In this document: positions 7,859 to 18,656 of the stretch, piece by piece
How positions within the stretch are numbered: the stretch's first letter is position 1
Layout: each line of letters starts with the position of its first letter
Notes under the pieces: model-generated
The model's input: the letters and a program-made list of their open reading frames with translations, nothing else
Told to the model about the DNA's origin: nothing
Database searches by the model: none
Made by a program: the position numbers and the translations under genes
DNA from: an uncultured Ignavibacteria bacterium
Lineage (GTDB): Bacteria > Bacteroidota > Ignavibacteria > Ignavibacteriales > Melioribacteraceae
Direction: 5' to 3'
Assembly: GCA_937930275.1 (NCBI GenBank)
Contig: CALGLM010000520.1
Span: 1 to 18,835 of the forward strand
Length of the DNA stretch: 18,835 nt

Positions 7859-8383
7859 TTAAAACAACTTAAGCGAATTTAATAAATTTTTATATGATAT
7901 TTCACTATTTATTTTATCCGGTTCAACAATAAAATTATAGTATAAATCAGAATGATTTTTTTTAAAGCCGATTCTAAACTTACTTTTAACTTTATTTATA
8001 ATAAACGGCGTAAATACGTTATCATCCAAGCTTAAATCAACAGCTATGTCATAAGTATGCTCGTTTACTTTTTGCAATATACTTAAATTTGGCAAATTAA
8101 ACCAATTTTTATCATCTTTTTGAAAATAAATCAGGTCATAAATCTTATTATCTGCAAATAAATTGTATTGATAATCAACTAAAAACAAAGTTATGTTCTT
8201 TTTACTTTGGTAAATAAAATCTACAACTTTTAATGCTTGCTTAAATTGCTCTTCCTGCTCAGGCATTATAATAAAAAAATCATGTGAATCGGTAAAAAAC
8301 TTATTAAAAATTTGCTTAATATTTTCTTTAAGTTCTTTATGCAGAAAAAACCTGCCTATATTTAATTTTATCCAATTTAACAT
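7859..8383 (-). CDS. Orphan protein with GT9/DUF6913-like sequence pattern
   Basis: The function of this 174-residue, probably cytoplasmic protein is not recognised with confidence. It has no signal peptide and no convincing membrane segment, and it is rich in Phe, Asn and Lys. Two stretches recall the N-terminal Rossmann half of GT9 (heptosyltransferase-type) glycosyltransferases and the Bacteroidota DUF6913 family, both from memory: DIAVDLSLDDN (112-122) followed by KSKFRIGFKK (133-142), plus an FFIIMPEQEEQFKQAL element (36-51). It is far shorter than a real GT9 enzyme (about 330-350 residues) and lacks the C-terminal nucleotide-sugar-binding half. It is therefore either a single-domain relative or a degenerate descendant. 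Its start lies 2 nt from the ligA stop region and no Shine-Dalgarno sequence is seen, so it is probably translated by coupling to ligA. A profile search would settle the family. Confidence 0.7.
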   Translation of the reverse strand: MLNWIKLNIGRFFLHKELKENIKQIFNKFFTDSHDFFIIMPEQEEQFKQALKVVDFIYQSKKNITLFLVDYQYNLFADNKIYDLIYFQKDDKNWFNLPNLSILQKVNEHTYDIAVDLSLDDNVFTPFIINKVKSKFRIGFKKNHSDLYYNFIVEPDKINSEISYKNLLNSLKLF

Positions 8384-8385
8384 AA

Positions 8386-11272
<2,887 letters not shown>

Positions 11273-11280
11273 GTCTTTCC

Positions 11281-12648
11281 CTAATATATTCTCTTAATTT
11301 TCGCCGAAAATGATCCGTCAATTCCGTGAATATTCGGAAAAGCCTGAACAAATCCCTCTTCGGTAACCAATTTATCGTCAATTATGCTTTTTGCACTTTC
11401 TAAAACAAACCCCGGATTTTCAAATAAAAACTTGGTAACTATTTCACTGTTTTCATCCGGTTCAATTGTACAGGTACTGTACACTATATAGCCGCCCGGT
11501 TTTAGAAGTTTCCCCCCTTTTTCCAATAATTTGTATTGTAGTTCGGTTAATTTTTTTAAATCCAGCAGCTCTCGCTTCCACTTTAAGTCAGGCTTTTTTG
11601 TTAATGTACCTAATCCGCTGCAAGGCGCATCAAGTAAAATTTTATCAAACAGCTCTGTACTTTCGTATTCTAAAGCATCTGTCTCAATAAATTTTACGTT
11701 TTCTACTTTAAGCCTTCCTAAGTTTTTTTGTAGTATTTTTATTCTGCTTTCGTATTTATCTAACGCAACTATTTCTCCTTTATTTTCCATTTTTGCCGCA
11801 ATATATGCAGTTTTACCACCGGGGGCTGCACATAAATCTAAAACTCTATCGCCCGGATTTACTCCGAGTAAATTTACCGGAACACCGGTACTTTCGTCTT
11901 GTATGCTAAAATATCCTTTTGAAAAATACTCCCAATCTGCTATGTTAGATAAATTTGCCATTCTTATAAAATCATCTAAATATAAACCTTCTTTATATTT
12001 TAATTCTACTTTATCTAATAAACTTTTTAATTCTTCTTTGTTTGTAACTAAAGTATTAACTCGCAAATTAAGATTTGGTTTATTATTATTTGCAATAAGC
12101 AGTTGTTCGGTAAATTCTTCACCATATCTATTTAACCAGCGTTTTACCAGCCAAACCGGATGTGAATAATAAACCGAAAAATAAGCAATAATATCTTCGT
12201 TTCTATCTGGATATCTTATTGAATCTTTGCTTCTAATAATATTTCTTAATATTGCATTTGTTAAATCAGCCGCTTTTTGCCCTTGTGCCTTTTTAATAAA
12301 TTCAACAGCTTCGTTCACCGCTGCATAATCAGGTATTTTTTCTAAGAATAAAATTTGATATAAGGCAACACGCAATGCGTTTTTAATATTTGGAATTGCT
12401 TTTGAAAATTGACCTTTATAAAAACCGTTAAGTACCCAGTCAATTCTGTTTAGCATACGCATAACGCCGTGTACCAGCTCAAACAACAATGCTTTATCAA
12501 CACCGCTAAAATCCGATTGTTTTATTTCGGTATCTAACAACTTATCCAGATAAGCATCAGTTCTGTCTATTCTGTTCAGTATCTTTACCGCCAATCCTCT
12601 AACTCCGGTAAATAAAGGTGCTTCTTCTTGTTTTATTTCTTCTTCCAT
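11281..12648 (-). CDS. rsmB: 16S rRNA m5C967 methyltransferase (RsmB/Sun)
   Basis: This is a 455-residue SAM-dependent RNA methyltransferase that by family makes 5-methylcytosine at position 967 of 16S rRNA. A NusB-like RNA-binding domain occupies about residues 14-145 (including DKALLFELVHGVMR and AAVNEAVEFIKK), followed by a Rossmann catalytic domain. SAM motif I is DLCAAPGGK (271-279). The two conserved cysteines are Cys343 in DAPCSGLG and Cys393 in STCTIEPDEN. In this family the latter type of pair provides the nucleophile and the product-release residue. A later DGSFSAKIKR string is the usual C-terminal signature. It heads the compact run of genes leading to ligA. The 74-nt gap on its upstream side, with only weak promoter-like elements, may hold the promoter, but I cannot identify one confidently. 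Confidence 0.96.
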   Translation of the reverse strand: MEEEIKQEEAPLFTGVRGLAVKILNRIDRTDAYLDKLLDTEIKQSDFSGVDKALLFELVHGVMRMLNRIDWVLNGFYKGQFSKAIPNIKNALRVALYQILFLEKIPDYAAVNEAVEFIKKAQGQKAADLTNAILRNIIRSKDSIRYPDRNEDIIAYFSVYYSHPVWLVKRWLNRYGEEFTEQLLIANNNKPNLNLRVNTLVTNKEELKSLLDKVELKYKEGLYLDDFIRMANLSNIADWEYFSKGYFSIQDESTGVPVNLLGVNPGDRVLDLCAAPGGKTAYIAAKMENKGEIVALDKYESRIKILQKNLGRLKVENVKFIETDALEYESTELFDKILLDAPCSGLGTLTKKPDLKWKRELLDLKKLTELQYKLLEKGGKLLKPGGYIVYSTCTIEPDENSEIVTKFLFENPGFVLESAKSIIDDKLVTEEGFVQAFPNIHGIDGSFSAKIKRIY

Positions 12649-12722
12649 ATTTTTTGTTTTTTCCGTATAAAAAGAACTTTAAAGATAAAAATTTATTTTG
12701 TTATATGCATTATTTTAAATAA

Positions 12723-14237
12723 TTATTTAATTAATACCATCTGTTTTGTTTTAATATAAACCGTTTTATTTGTGTTTATTTCATTAACGGTCAGTCTATA
12801 AAAATAAATTCCGCTTGCTATGTTTTTATTTATATTATAACCATTAAATACAATTTCATAGTTACCCGCACTTTTAATCTCGTTAACTTCTTCGCTAATT
12901 TCATTACCTAAAGCGTCAAACACTTTTAAATTAACAAACCCTTCAACGGGAATTGAGTATTTAATAGTAGTAACCGGATTGAAAGGATTTGGATAATTTT
13001 GTTCAAGATTATACGAAAATACCGGAGTATAATTTACCGTTATAGGTCCGTAAACCGTATTATCGCCTTGATAATCGGTTTGAATTAATCGATAAAAATT
13101 TTCGCCGTTATTTGGTGTAAAATCCGTAAAGTTATAGTTTGAAAAAAATGTGCTTGTACCTTTTCCGTTAACATACCCTAATTTAGTCCAATTTTCCCCG
13201 TTTGATAATTTCTGAATTTCAAATCCAAGGTTATTTGTTTCGGTGGCGGTACTCCATTTTAATTGAACGGTATTATTATCTACGGTTGCATTAAATGAAA
13301 CTAATTGTACCGGAACAGCAGAGTTTATTTTAACGTATTGAGTCAGTAAGCCTATTATTAATTTACCGCATTTGGTAAAGTACGGAATATTAAAATAAGA
13401 TACTTTATCATTAACCGTATGGTAATACGAGTTAAAATCTGAACCATAATAATCTTCAATTAATAAAACTGCCCCGTAATTTTTATTCCAGAACGGTGAA
13501 TGATCGCTTGAAGTTGAGCCCGGATTATAGATTTGTGCATTAAGCCCTATTGAGTAACCTGTATTAAATACAGCCATATCATTAGCAATAGTAACGGAAT
13601 TTGCTACGTTTTTTGTGTGTATGTTTATTTTTCCGTCATTGTTGTTATCCCATGCAATCATATCTGCATTTAGTACGCCTAAAATTTGTTCGTTATTATT
13701 GCGTGCCTGTGTGGCAAAATATGTACTGCCTATAAGTCCTTGTTCTTCTTCGTCAAACAAAACATATACAATTGTATATAAGGTATTGTAATTTGAAAGT
13801 AACCTTGCGGCTTCAATAACAGCAGCACATCCGCTTGCGTTATCATCGGCACCGGGGGCAATATTTCCTGAAGGCATATCATCGTAATGAGCACATATTA
13901 TATATTTTTGTTCGGGATATAGCGTTCCGGTTTGAACTGCATACACATTTCGTCCGGTTGTGCTAAAATTTTGGTCATATGCAACAAGCCCATAACTTTC
14001 AAATTTTTGCTTTAAATAATTCGCAGCAATATTGTTAGTTGCCGAATTTTTATGGCGTGATGAGATAGTATAATCTGTTCCGCCTATGTTAACGCTGTTT
14101 ACACCGGATAGTTCGTACACATATTTCATTAAACTATCTGTGTTTACCGATGCAAGAATTTGCCCGACATACAGATCATCTTGAGCATAAATGTTTAGAT
14201 TAAAGAGAGCAATTAAAAGAAGTAAGTTTTTTTTCAT
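12723..14237 (-). CDS. Secreted M28 zinc peptidase with type IX-type C-terminal sorting domain
   Basis: This 504-residue exported metallopeptidase probably acts outside the cell or on its surface. A signal peptide (MKKNLLLLIALFNLNIYAQ) is followed by an M28 aminopeptidase-like domain. The di-zinc ligands and catalytic residues fit the family: His117 and Asp119 in CAHYDD, bridging Asp131 in GADDNASG, Glu163 (general base) and Glu164 in FDEEEQG, Asp192 in LNADMIAWD, and His273 in YYHTVND. A SSDHSPFW segment (243-250) is also typical. Residues about 308-400 form a fibronectin-III-like beta domain (VQLVSFNATVDNNTVQLKWS onward). The end, from NYPNPFNPVTTIKYSIP (414-430), is the sorting-signal domain of T9SS substrates. 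The substrate peptide is unknown. The 107-nt gap upstream contains an AT-only hairpin, and no Shine-Dalgarno sequence precedes the ATG. Confidence 0.92.
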   Translation of the reverse strand: MKKNLLLLIALFNLNIYAQDDLYVGQILASVNTDSLMKYVYELSGVNSVNIGGTDYTISSRHKNSATNNIAANYLKQKFESYGLVAYDQNFSTTGRNVYAVQTGTLYPEQKYIICAHYDDMPSGNIAPGADDNASGCAAVIEAARLLSNYNTLYTIVYVLFDEEEQGLIGSTYFATQARNNNEQILGVLNADMIAWDNNNDGKINIHTKNVANSVTIANDMAVFNTGYSIGLNAQIYNPGSTSSDHSPFWNKNYGAVLLIEDYYGSDFNSYYHTVNDKVSYFNIPYFTKCGKLIIGLLTQYVKINSAVPVQLVSFNATVDNNTVQLKWSTATETNNLGFEIQKLSNGENWTKLGYVNGKGTSTFFSNYNFTDFTPNNGENFYRLIQTDYQGDNTVYGPITVNYTPVFSYNLEQNYPNPFNPVTTIKYSIPVEGFVNLKVFDALGNEISEEVNEIKSAGNYEIVFNGYNINKNIASGIYFYRLTVNEINTNKTVYIKTKQMVLIK

Positions 14238-14300
14238 AATTATGATATAGAATAATGATTAATATTTATTATAAATTTAATGCTTAAATAGTTAATTTGC

Positions 14301-14322
14301 AATAATTTATAACAAAATTATT
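14301..14322 (-). terminator. AT-only hairpin between photolyase and peptidase genes
   Basis: A perfect 8-bp inverted repeat, AATAATTT / AAATTATT with a 6-nt loop, lies just beyond the photolyase stop on the minus strand. It could act as a weak terminator for the EVE-photolyase unit. It has no G:C pair and no clear T-tract follows, so it may be a chance feature of the AT-rich gap. Confidence 0.22.
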
Positions 14323-14344
14323 CATGTTTATCCCATAAAAAACG

Positions 14345-15682
14345 CTATAAAAATTTACTTATGTACTTTTCAACGTTAAATTTTTTTGTACATCCGTTAT
14401 AATTCATATACCTAATTTTACCAAACACCTCTCTTTCAAACCATGGTCTATCATGTACACCTCCTATTGACCAAGCTATTCCCGTATATCCGTTAGGGTC
14501 TCTACCATCCAACTGATATTTATCATTTAAATAAGTGGCAATTTCCATAGCTACATCGGCATTATCCGACCATTCCAATATCTTTTTTGCCCAATACATA
14601 CGCATATAGCCGTGCATTTTTCCGGTTTTAACCATTTCTTTTTGTGCGGCATTCCAAAGTTTATCTTTTGTTTTTGCATGTTCAAATTCTTCTAAAACAA
14701 AAAGGTAATCACGTTTGTCTTTTTCATGCTCTTTTAACGATTTTACCGCCCATTCAGGAAAACCATCTGATTTATCATAACGCGTATTATAGTAACAAAA
14801 GTTATCTGCTAATTCCCTCCTAATTATCAGTTCTTCTAAAAATGCTTTTTTACTTTCAATATTAACATCAACAATACTTGCCAAATAAGCTACTTTTTGT
14901 GCCGAAATTTGGCCAAAATGAAGATAAGGAGAAAGCCCGGATTGGGAATCTATTGTCGGGTCGTTCCTTAGTTCTCCATATTTTTCATATTTGTTTTTTA
15001 AGAAGTCGTTTAAAACACTAACTGCTGCCGCATTTCCCGACTTTATATTTTCGACAATTTTAACTGAGCTATCAATATTTAATCTGCCATATAAATTTTC
15101 CCAATCAATTTTTTTGTTAAAGTTAACGTGTGCTTCCATTTTTTGTAATTCCGGAAAGTCGGTTAAATATTGGTTTAACAACCTTGTTATTTTGGGTCTA
15201 ATAGTATAAGCAGCAAATTCTTGTTTATCACTTGCAACCCAAAGCGGAACGATATTATGGGCATCTACCTGTCTATATGGAATGGATATATAATCAAAAA
15301 CTTCTTTTTTCCATCTACGCGTTATTTTTAACGGGTTAAAATCGGCAACTAATACCGAAGCATCCACTTCTTTTAAATATTTCGGAATTTCTTCTTTCGG
15401 CACTCCCGTTAATATAACAAACGGAATATTATATTTTTCCAAACGTGTGTTTACTTCTTTAAGACCTTCAATCATAAAATGATACTGGCGTAAACCCGCA
15501 CCAACAAACGAATCAACTAAATTAAAAATAACAATTAAGGGATTATTTGTTTTAAATGCTAAATTTTGCGCATATATTAATGCCCAATTATCTTCTGCAC
15601 GTTGATCTCTTTGCATCCAATAGACAACAGGACCGCTTCCGATTTCTCCATCTTTTAAAATTCTAACTCGTGATTCGTCCAT
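14345..15682 (-). CDS. Class II CPD photolyase
   Basis: This 445-residue flavoenzyme uses light to split cyclobutane pyrimidine dimers in DNA. The class II type, distinct from the E. coli-like class I, is shown by the N-terminal GPVVYWMQRDQRAEDNWAL stretch (17-35). The FAD-domain strings SGLSPYLHFGQIS (248-260), RRELADNFCYYN (288-299), KMHGYMRMYWAKKILEW (355-371) and DGRDPNGYTGIAWSIGGVHD (392-411) show it as well. The N-terminal half is the alpha/beta antenna-cofactor domain and the C-terminal half is the helical FAD domain. The length is normal and no key region is missing. It begins 6 nt after the EVE-domain gene, with a weak GGGA upstream, so the two are probably cotranscribed. The call of class II specificity rests on these recalled signatures. 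Confidence 0.95.
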   Translation of the reverse strand: MDESRVRILKDGEIGSGPVVYWMQRDQRAEDNWALIYAQNLAFKTNNPLIVIFNLVDSFVGAGLRQYHFMIEGLKEVNTRLEKYNIPFVILTGVPKEEIPKYLKEVDASVLVADFNPLKITRRWKKEVFDYISIPYRQVDAHNIVPLWVASDKQEFAAYTIRPKITRLLNQYLTDFPELQKMEAHVNFNKKIDWENLYGRLNIDSSVKIVENIKSGNAAAVSVLNDFLKNKYEKYGELRNDPTIDSQSGLSPYLHFGQISAQKVAYLASIVDVNIESKKAFLEELIIRRELADNFCYYNTRYDKSDGFPEWAVKSLKEHEKDKRDYLFVLEEFEHAKTKDKLWNAAQKEMVKTGKMHGYMRMYWAKKILEWSDNADVAMEIATYLNDKYQLDGRDPNGYTGIAWSIGGVHDRPWFEREVFGKIRYMNYNGCTKKFNVEKYISKFL

Positions 15683-15688
15683 TTATTT

Positions 15689-16156
15689 CTATTTTCCCAT
15701 TTTTACTATTTCGTCAAATTCTTCTTTTGCAACCGGCATAACAGATAGCCTATTCCCTTTTTGCACTAATTTCATATCTTTTAATTTCGGATTTTGTTTG
15801 ATTTCTTCAAGAGTTACTTCTTTTTTAAGCTTTTTAATAAATTTTACGTCAACCATATACCAAGTAGGATTATTTGGATCTGCTTTCGGATCATAATGTT
15901 TGTTTTGGCCGTCAAATTGAGTAAAATCAGGATAGCCTTCTTTTACTACTTCACAAACACCTACAACCGAATTCGGTTCGGAATTGCTATGATAAAATAA
16001 GACTTTATCACCTATTTTCATCGAATCTCTTAAATAATTACGCGCTTGATAATTTCGAACTCCGTCCCAATATGTAGTACCGTTTTCTGCTTTTTCTAAA
16101 TCATCAATAGAAAACACTTCGCTTTCTGATTTTATCAACCAATAATTTTTACTCAT
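15689..16156 (-). CDS. EVE-domain protein (THYN1-like)
   Basis: This 155-residue protein is essentially one EVE domain, a PUA-like fold that in characterised members binds modified bases in DNA. Diagnostic parts are the N-terminal YWLIKSESEVFSIDDL (5-20), the TYWDGVRNYQARNYLRD stretch (28-44), the LFYHSNSEPN segment (53-62), GVCEVVKEGYPD (66-77), and the WYMVDVKFIKKL strand (99-110). These aromatic and polar residues form the binding pocket in known structures. The start is well placed, with GGAG 7 nt before the ATG. It is transcribed directly ahead of the class II photolyase with 6 nt between them. That suggests a role in DNA-damage or modified-base handling, which is an inference. It could equally be a generic housekeeping EVE protein. 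Confidence 0.9.
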   Translation of the reverse strand: MSKNYWLIKSESEVFSIDDLEKAENGTTYWDGVRNYQARNYLRDSMKIGDKVLFYHSNSEPNSVVGVCEVVKEGYPDFTQFDGQNKHYDPKADPNNPTWYMVDVKFIKKLKKEVTLEEIKQNPKLKDMKLVQKGNRLSVMPVAKEEFDEIVKMGK

Positions 16157-16209
16157 TTTTTACTCCGTTTTATTTTGCTAACAAAATTGCAAAAACAAAA
16201 ATTCATAAA

Positions 16210-17049
16210 TTACTTTAAATATGTTTTAAACCATTCAAATCTTAATCTATCAACTTCGGTTCTATGTTTTTTTAAAAAATGATCTCCGTTTTCAAGCATC
16301 ACTAACCTAAAGTCTCTCTTTAATTCTAACAACTTTAAGCTTAATTCAATAGGATCTTTTGCCAATACTCGTTCGTCGTTTGTACCGTGAATAATTAGTA
16401 AAGGTGTTCTATCCGAAATTTTATCCACAAAATTAATAACCGACCTATTTTCCACAATTTGATTAAAATCTTCAAGCCCCAAATTACTTTCGCTAATCTC
16501 TTTTATTCTATTAAACAGCAAGGGAGTATTAACTGCATTGCGTACATTAGATATTCCCCCCGAAATAACGGCAGCTTTAAATTTATCTGATTTTGTTAAA
16601 GCTAAATAAGTCATTAATCCGCCTCTGCTCCAACCTTCAATGCCCCAAACATTTTTATTAGCGGCAGGAATTTCATCGGCAAGTTCCGTCATATTAAAAA
16701 TATCGTTCAAATCTTTTCCGCCAAACTCGTCATAACCTTCGCCTCCTAAATTTCCCCTATACTGAGGAGCAAATACGGCATAACCTTTAGAAGCAATTTT
16801 ACCAAACATTCCCCTTGCGTTAAATTCGTCAATCGCTCCGCTATTACCTATCCCTCCCCTGCACCAAACTATGCAAGGAATATTATACTTATTAATCGGA
16901 TAAGCTATATACCCTTTTACTTTTAAGCCGTCCGATAAATATACAACTTCTTCCACTATTGTTTCGTCAAATGCGGCATGCCCCCAACCGCTAATAATCA
17001 TTTTCTCTTGTATTTTTGATAATTCAATCTTTTTACGTTCTATAAGCAT
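16210..17049 (-). CDS. Alpha/beta hydrolase, S9-type peptidase fold
   Basis: This 279-residue alpha/beta hydrolase resembles the catalytic domain of dipeptidyl/acylaminoacyl peptidases (S9 family) and related esterases. The full triad is visible: Ser141 in GWSRGG, Asp225 in HGTNDERV, and His257 in ENGDHF. The oxyanion-region strings YPINKYNIPCIVWCRGG (50-66) and APQYRGNLGGEGYDEFGG (94-111) are typical. There is no signal peptide and no N-terminal beta-propeller, so it is a stand-alone cytoplasmic enzyme, too short to be a classical S9 peptidase. The substrate (short peptides or esters) cannot be assigned. A weak AGGA lies about 12 nt before the ATG. It is the first minus-strand gene beside the strand switch, 53 nt ahead of the EVE gene. 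Confidence 0.88.
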   Translation of the reverse strand: MLIERKKIELSKIQEKMIISGWGHAAFDETIVEEVVYLSDGLKVKGYIAYPINKYNIPCIVWCRGGIGNSGAIDEFNARGMFGKIASKGYAVFAPQYRGNLGGEGYDEFGGKDLNDIFNMTELADEIPAANKNVWGIEGWSRGGLMTYLALTKSDKFKAAVISGGISNVRNAVNTPLLFNRIKEISESNLGLEDFNQIVENRSVINFVDKISDRTPLLIIHGTNDERVLAKDPIELSLKLLELKRDFRLVMLENGDHFLKKHRTEVDRLRFEWFKTYLK

Positions 17050-17186
17050 CTAAATAATATTCCTAATAATTTAATTTTAGTACTGATTTTAATTAAATCT
17101 TTTAATATTTTACAATTTATAAATTTATTTTAGAAGAAACAATATTTATTATTATTTTGTTTAATTTGTAAAAATCCGAGTAAAAA
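17050..17186. promoter_or_regulatory. Divergent intergenic region between minus- and plus-strand gene blocks
   Basis: This 137-nt, very AT-rich gap separates the leftward and rightward transcription units and must hold promoters for both sides if they are transcribed from here. On the plus strand, TATTTTG (17153-17159) and TAATTTG (17162-17168) resemble the Bacteroidota -7 element TAnnTTTG but with one base fewer in the spacer, and no clear -33 TTG lies at the right distance. A weak inverted repeat (GATTT/AAATC) lies at 17084-17099. A GAG at 17178-17180 could be the ribosome-binding site of the OMP gene. No element is certain. Confidence 0.35.
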
Positions 17187-17828
17187 ATGAAAAAATCAAT
17201 CATTTTGTTATGGTTAATCCCCTTAATTATTTCTGCACAAAAAATAGGGATGTTGGCACCCGAAAAACCGCCGGAAAAGTTTCCTAATAACCAATGGGGT
17301 GTTGATATTATGTTTAGCGAAGGCGGATTTGGTTTAGGCACATTTTATAGATATCAGTTTAATACAAATGTATTGGGATTTGTCGATTTTTCTATCTCAG
17401 AATCAAAAGACGAAAGAGAGGTGGAATATTATGACTATTATACAGGTCAAACTTATACAATTGGCAAAGTTAACCGTGTATTTGCACTTCCCGTAAATTT
17501 TGGAATTCAATATAGATTTTTTGAAAATGAATTAGAAGAAAATTTACGCCCCTTTTTAACTGCCGGTGTTGGACCTAATATGATTTTAACAACGCCTTAT
17601 GAATTAGAATTTTTTGAATCTTTCGGAAAAGCAAAATTGAAATATGCCTTAGGTGGTTATGTAGGTTTTGGGGCAAATTTTGGTTTAAATAAGAAAAATT
17701 TGGTTGGATTAAATATTCGTTATTACTATACACATATGTTTGACAAAGGAGTTGAAAATTTAAAAGGAACATTTCGTAAAGATTTTGGTTCGTTTTATAT
17801 AACTTTAAGCTTAGGAAGTATGTTTTGA
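17187..17828 (+). CDS. Outer-membrane beta-barrel protein, hypothetical
   Basis: This 213-residue exported protein has a clear Sec signal peptide (MKKSIILLWLIPLIISAQ, cleavage near residue 18) and then alternating amphipathic strands with many aromatic residues. Examples are WGVDIMFSEGGFGLGTFYRYQF (37-58, read as two strands), VNFGIQYRFF (103-112), PFLTAGVGPNM (122-132), and LGGYVGFGANFGLNKKNLVGLNIRYYY (155-181 region). The last strand ends in FYITLSLGSMF with a terminal Phe, as expected for a barrel inserted by the BAM complex. It looks like a small 8-stranded outer-membrane barrel of the OmpW/OmpA-barrel type, but I cannot name a specific family. It is the first gene rightward and its stop overlaps the start of the DUF2461 gene, so the two are cotranslated. 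Confidence 0.8.
   Translation: MKKSIILLWLIPLIISAQKIGMLAPEKPPEKFPNNQWGVDIMFSEGGFGLGTFYRYQFNTNVLGFVDFSISESKDEREVEYYDYYTGQTYTIGKVNRVFALPVNFGIQYRFFENELEENLRPFLTAGVGPNMILTTPYELEFFESFGKAKLKYALGGYVGFGANFGLNKKNLVGLNIRYYYTHMFDKGVENLKGTFRKDFGSFYITLSLGSMF
17813..17818 (+). promoter_or_regulatory. Shine-Dalgarno sequence for a TTG start
   Basis: AGGAAG sits inside the end of the barrel-protein gene, 6 nt before the TTG that begins the DUF2461 frame. It supports that unusual start codon and coupled translation. The nearby ATG at 17820 is in the wrong frame. Confidence 0.55.
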
Positions 17829-18550
17829 AAAACACAATAGCTCCTTTTTCAGGTTTTAGTCCAAAAATATTAGAGTTTTTACAAGATTTAACAAAAAACA
17901 ATAATACGCAATGGTTTAAAGAAAACCGAGATACATATGATAATTATTTGATAGCTCCGGCTAAATCTTATATTAACGAAATGGGTAATTTTTTTAATCT
18001 ACTAAATCCCGCAATACGCACCGAACCCAAGTTTAATCAAACAATTATGCGAATTAATAAGGACATGCGTTTTGCAAAAGGGGAGCCATACCGTAATTAT
18101 TTGCTTATTCATTTCGGTAAATTTAAAATGGATAGTGAGTTTTTTGTATATTTTGATCCAAATGAATGCCAAATCGGTTTGTTTATAAATGCAACTTCCG
18201 GAAATGAATTCTTTTTTAAACAAAACTTGATAAAATATAAAAACGAAATTAGCGAAGTTTGTGAAAGATATAAAATTAACCATAACTATTCACTTTACGA
18301 ACTGAACAAAGGTCCCGAATTAGTAATTGATAATTTTAATTTTAACGAACATTTTTCTTCTCTTGCAAAATATAAGTTAATTATATTGCAAAAAATAATT
18401 ACTCCCGAACAATTAAAAGTTTTTAGCTCGGAATTTCTTTCAGAATCAGTTAAAATATTTTATTCATTGTATCCGCTTTATTGTTTCGCAATTTCCGATA
18501 ATCCCTTAAGTTTATTGGATAAATTTGAAGAAACTTTTGAAAGTGAGTAA
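17825..18550 (+). CDS. DUF2461 / TIGR02453 family protein
   Basis: This 241-residue cytoplasmic protein of unknown function belongs to the DUF2461 family. Recognisable family strings are the N-terminal FSGFSPKILEFLQDLTKNN (8-26), TQWFKENRDTYDNYLIAPA (28-46), and IMRINKDMRFAKGEPYRNY (74-92). The last is the most conserved part and contains Arg76, Arg82 and Arg90. The length is close to the family's usual size. The start is TTG at 17825-17827, overlapping the preceding stop as TTGA and preceded by AGGAAG. The next methionine is residue 53, after conserved sequence, so a later start is excluded. No enzymatic role is established for the family, to my knowledge. Coupling with an outer-membrane barrel gene is a context worth noting but does not itself indicate a job. 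Confidence 0.88.
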   Translation: MKNTIAPFSGFSPKILEFLQDLTKNNNTQWFKENRDTYDNYLIAPAKSYINEMGNFFNLLNPAIRTEPKFNQTIMRINKDMRFAKGEPYRNYLLIHFGKFKMDSEFFVYFDPNECQIGLFINATSGNEFFFKQNLIKYKNEISEVCERYKINHNYSLYELNKGPELVIDNFNFNEHFSSLAKYKLIILQKIITPEQLKVFSSEFLSESVKIFYSLYPLYCFAISDNPLSLLDKFEETFESE

Positions 18551-18656
18551 TTTGTTTTACAGTTGATTAGCGCAAGTTGTGGTTCTTCAATAAGTTGTTT
18601 TTTTAGTCTGCGGAAATTTACACTACAAACTCTACAAAAAAATTTACCTAAATTAA
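18551..18656 (+). other. Short gene-free junction ahead of the truncated Schlafen-type fragment
   Basis: About 106 nt separate the DUF2461 stop from the in-frame TAA (18654-18656) that closes the following fragment. I see no convincing reading frame, tRNA, repeat or terminator. Reading all frames by eye, no stretch clearly continues the ATP-binding-protein homology seen to the right, so this probably contains or borders the breakpoint that removed that gene's 5' part. Confidence 0.4.

Noticed and set aside
11531..12169. A 212-codon plus-strand frame opposite rsmB
   Set aside because: It is the mirror of a well-supported methyltransferase; its composition (Ser, Phe, Lys rich) is what the antisense of AT-rich coding DNA gives.
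17575..17901. A minus-strand frame of about 108 codons across the barrel/DUF2461 junction
   Set aside because: It is antisense to two supported genes and shows no family features.
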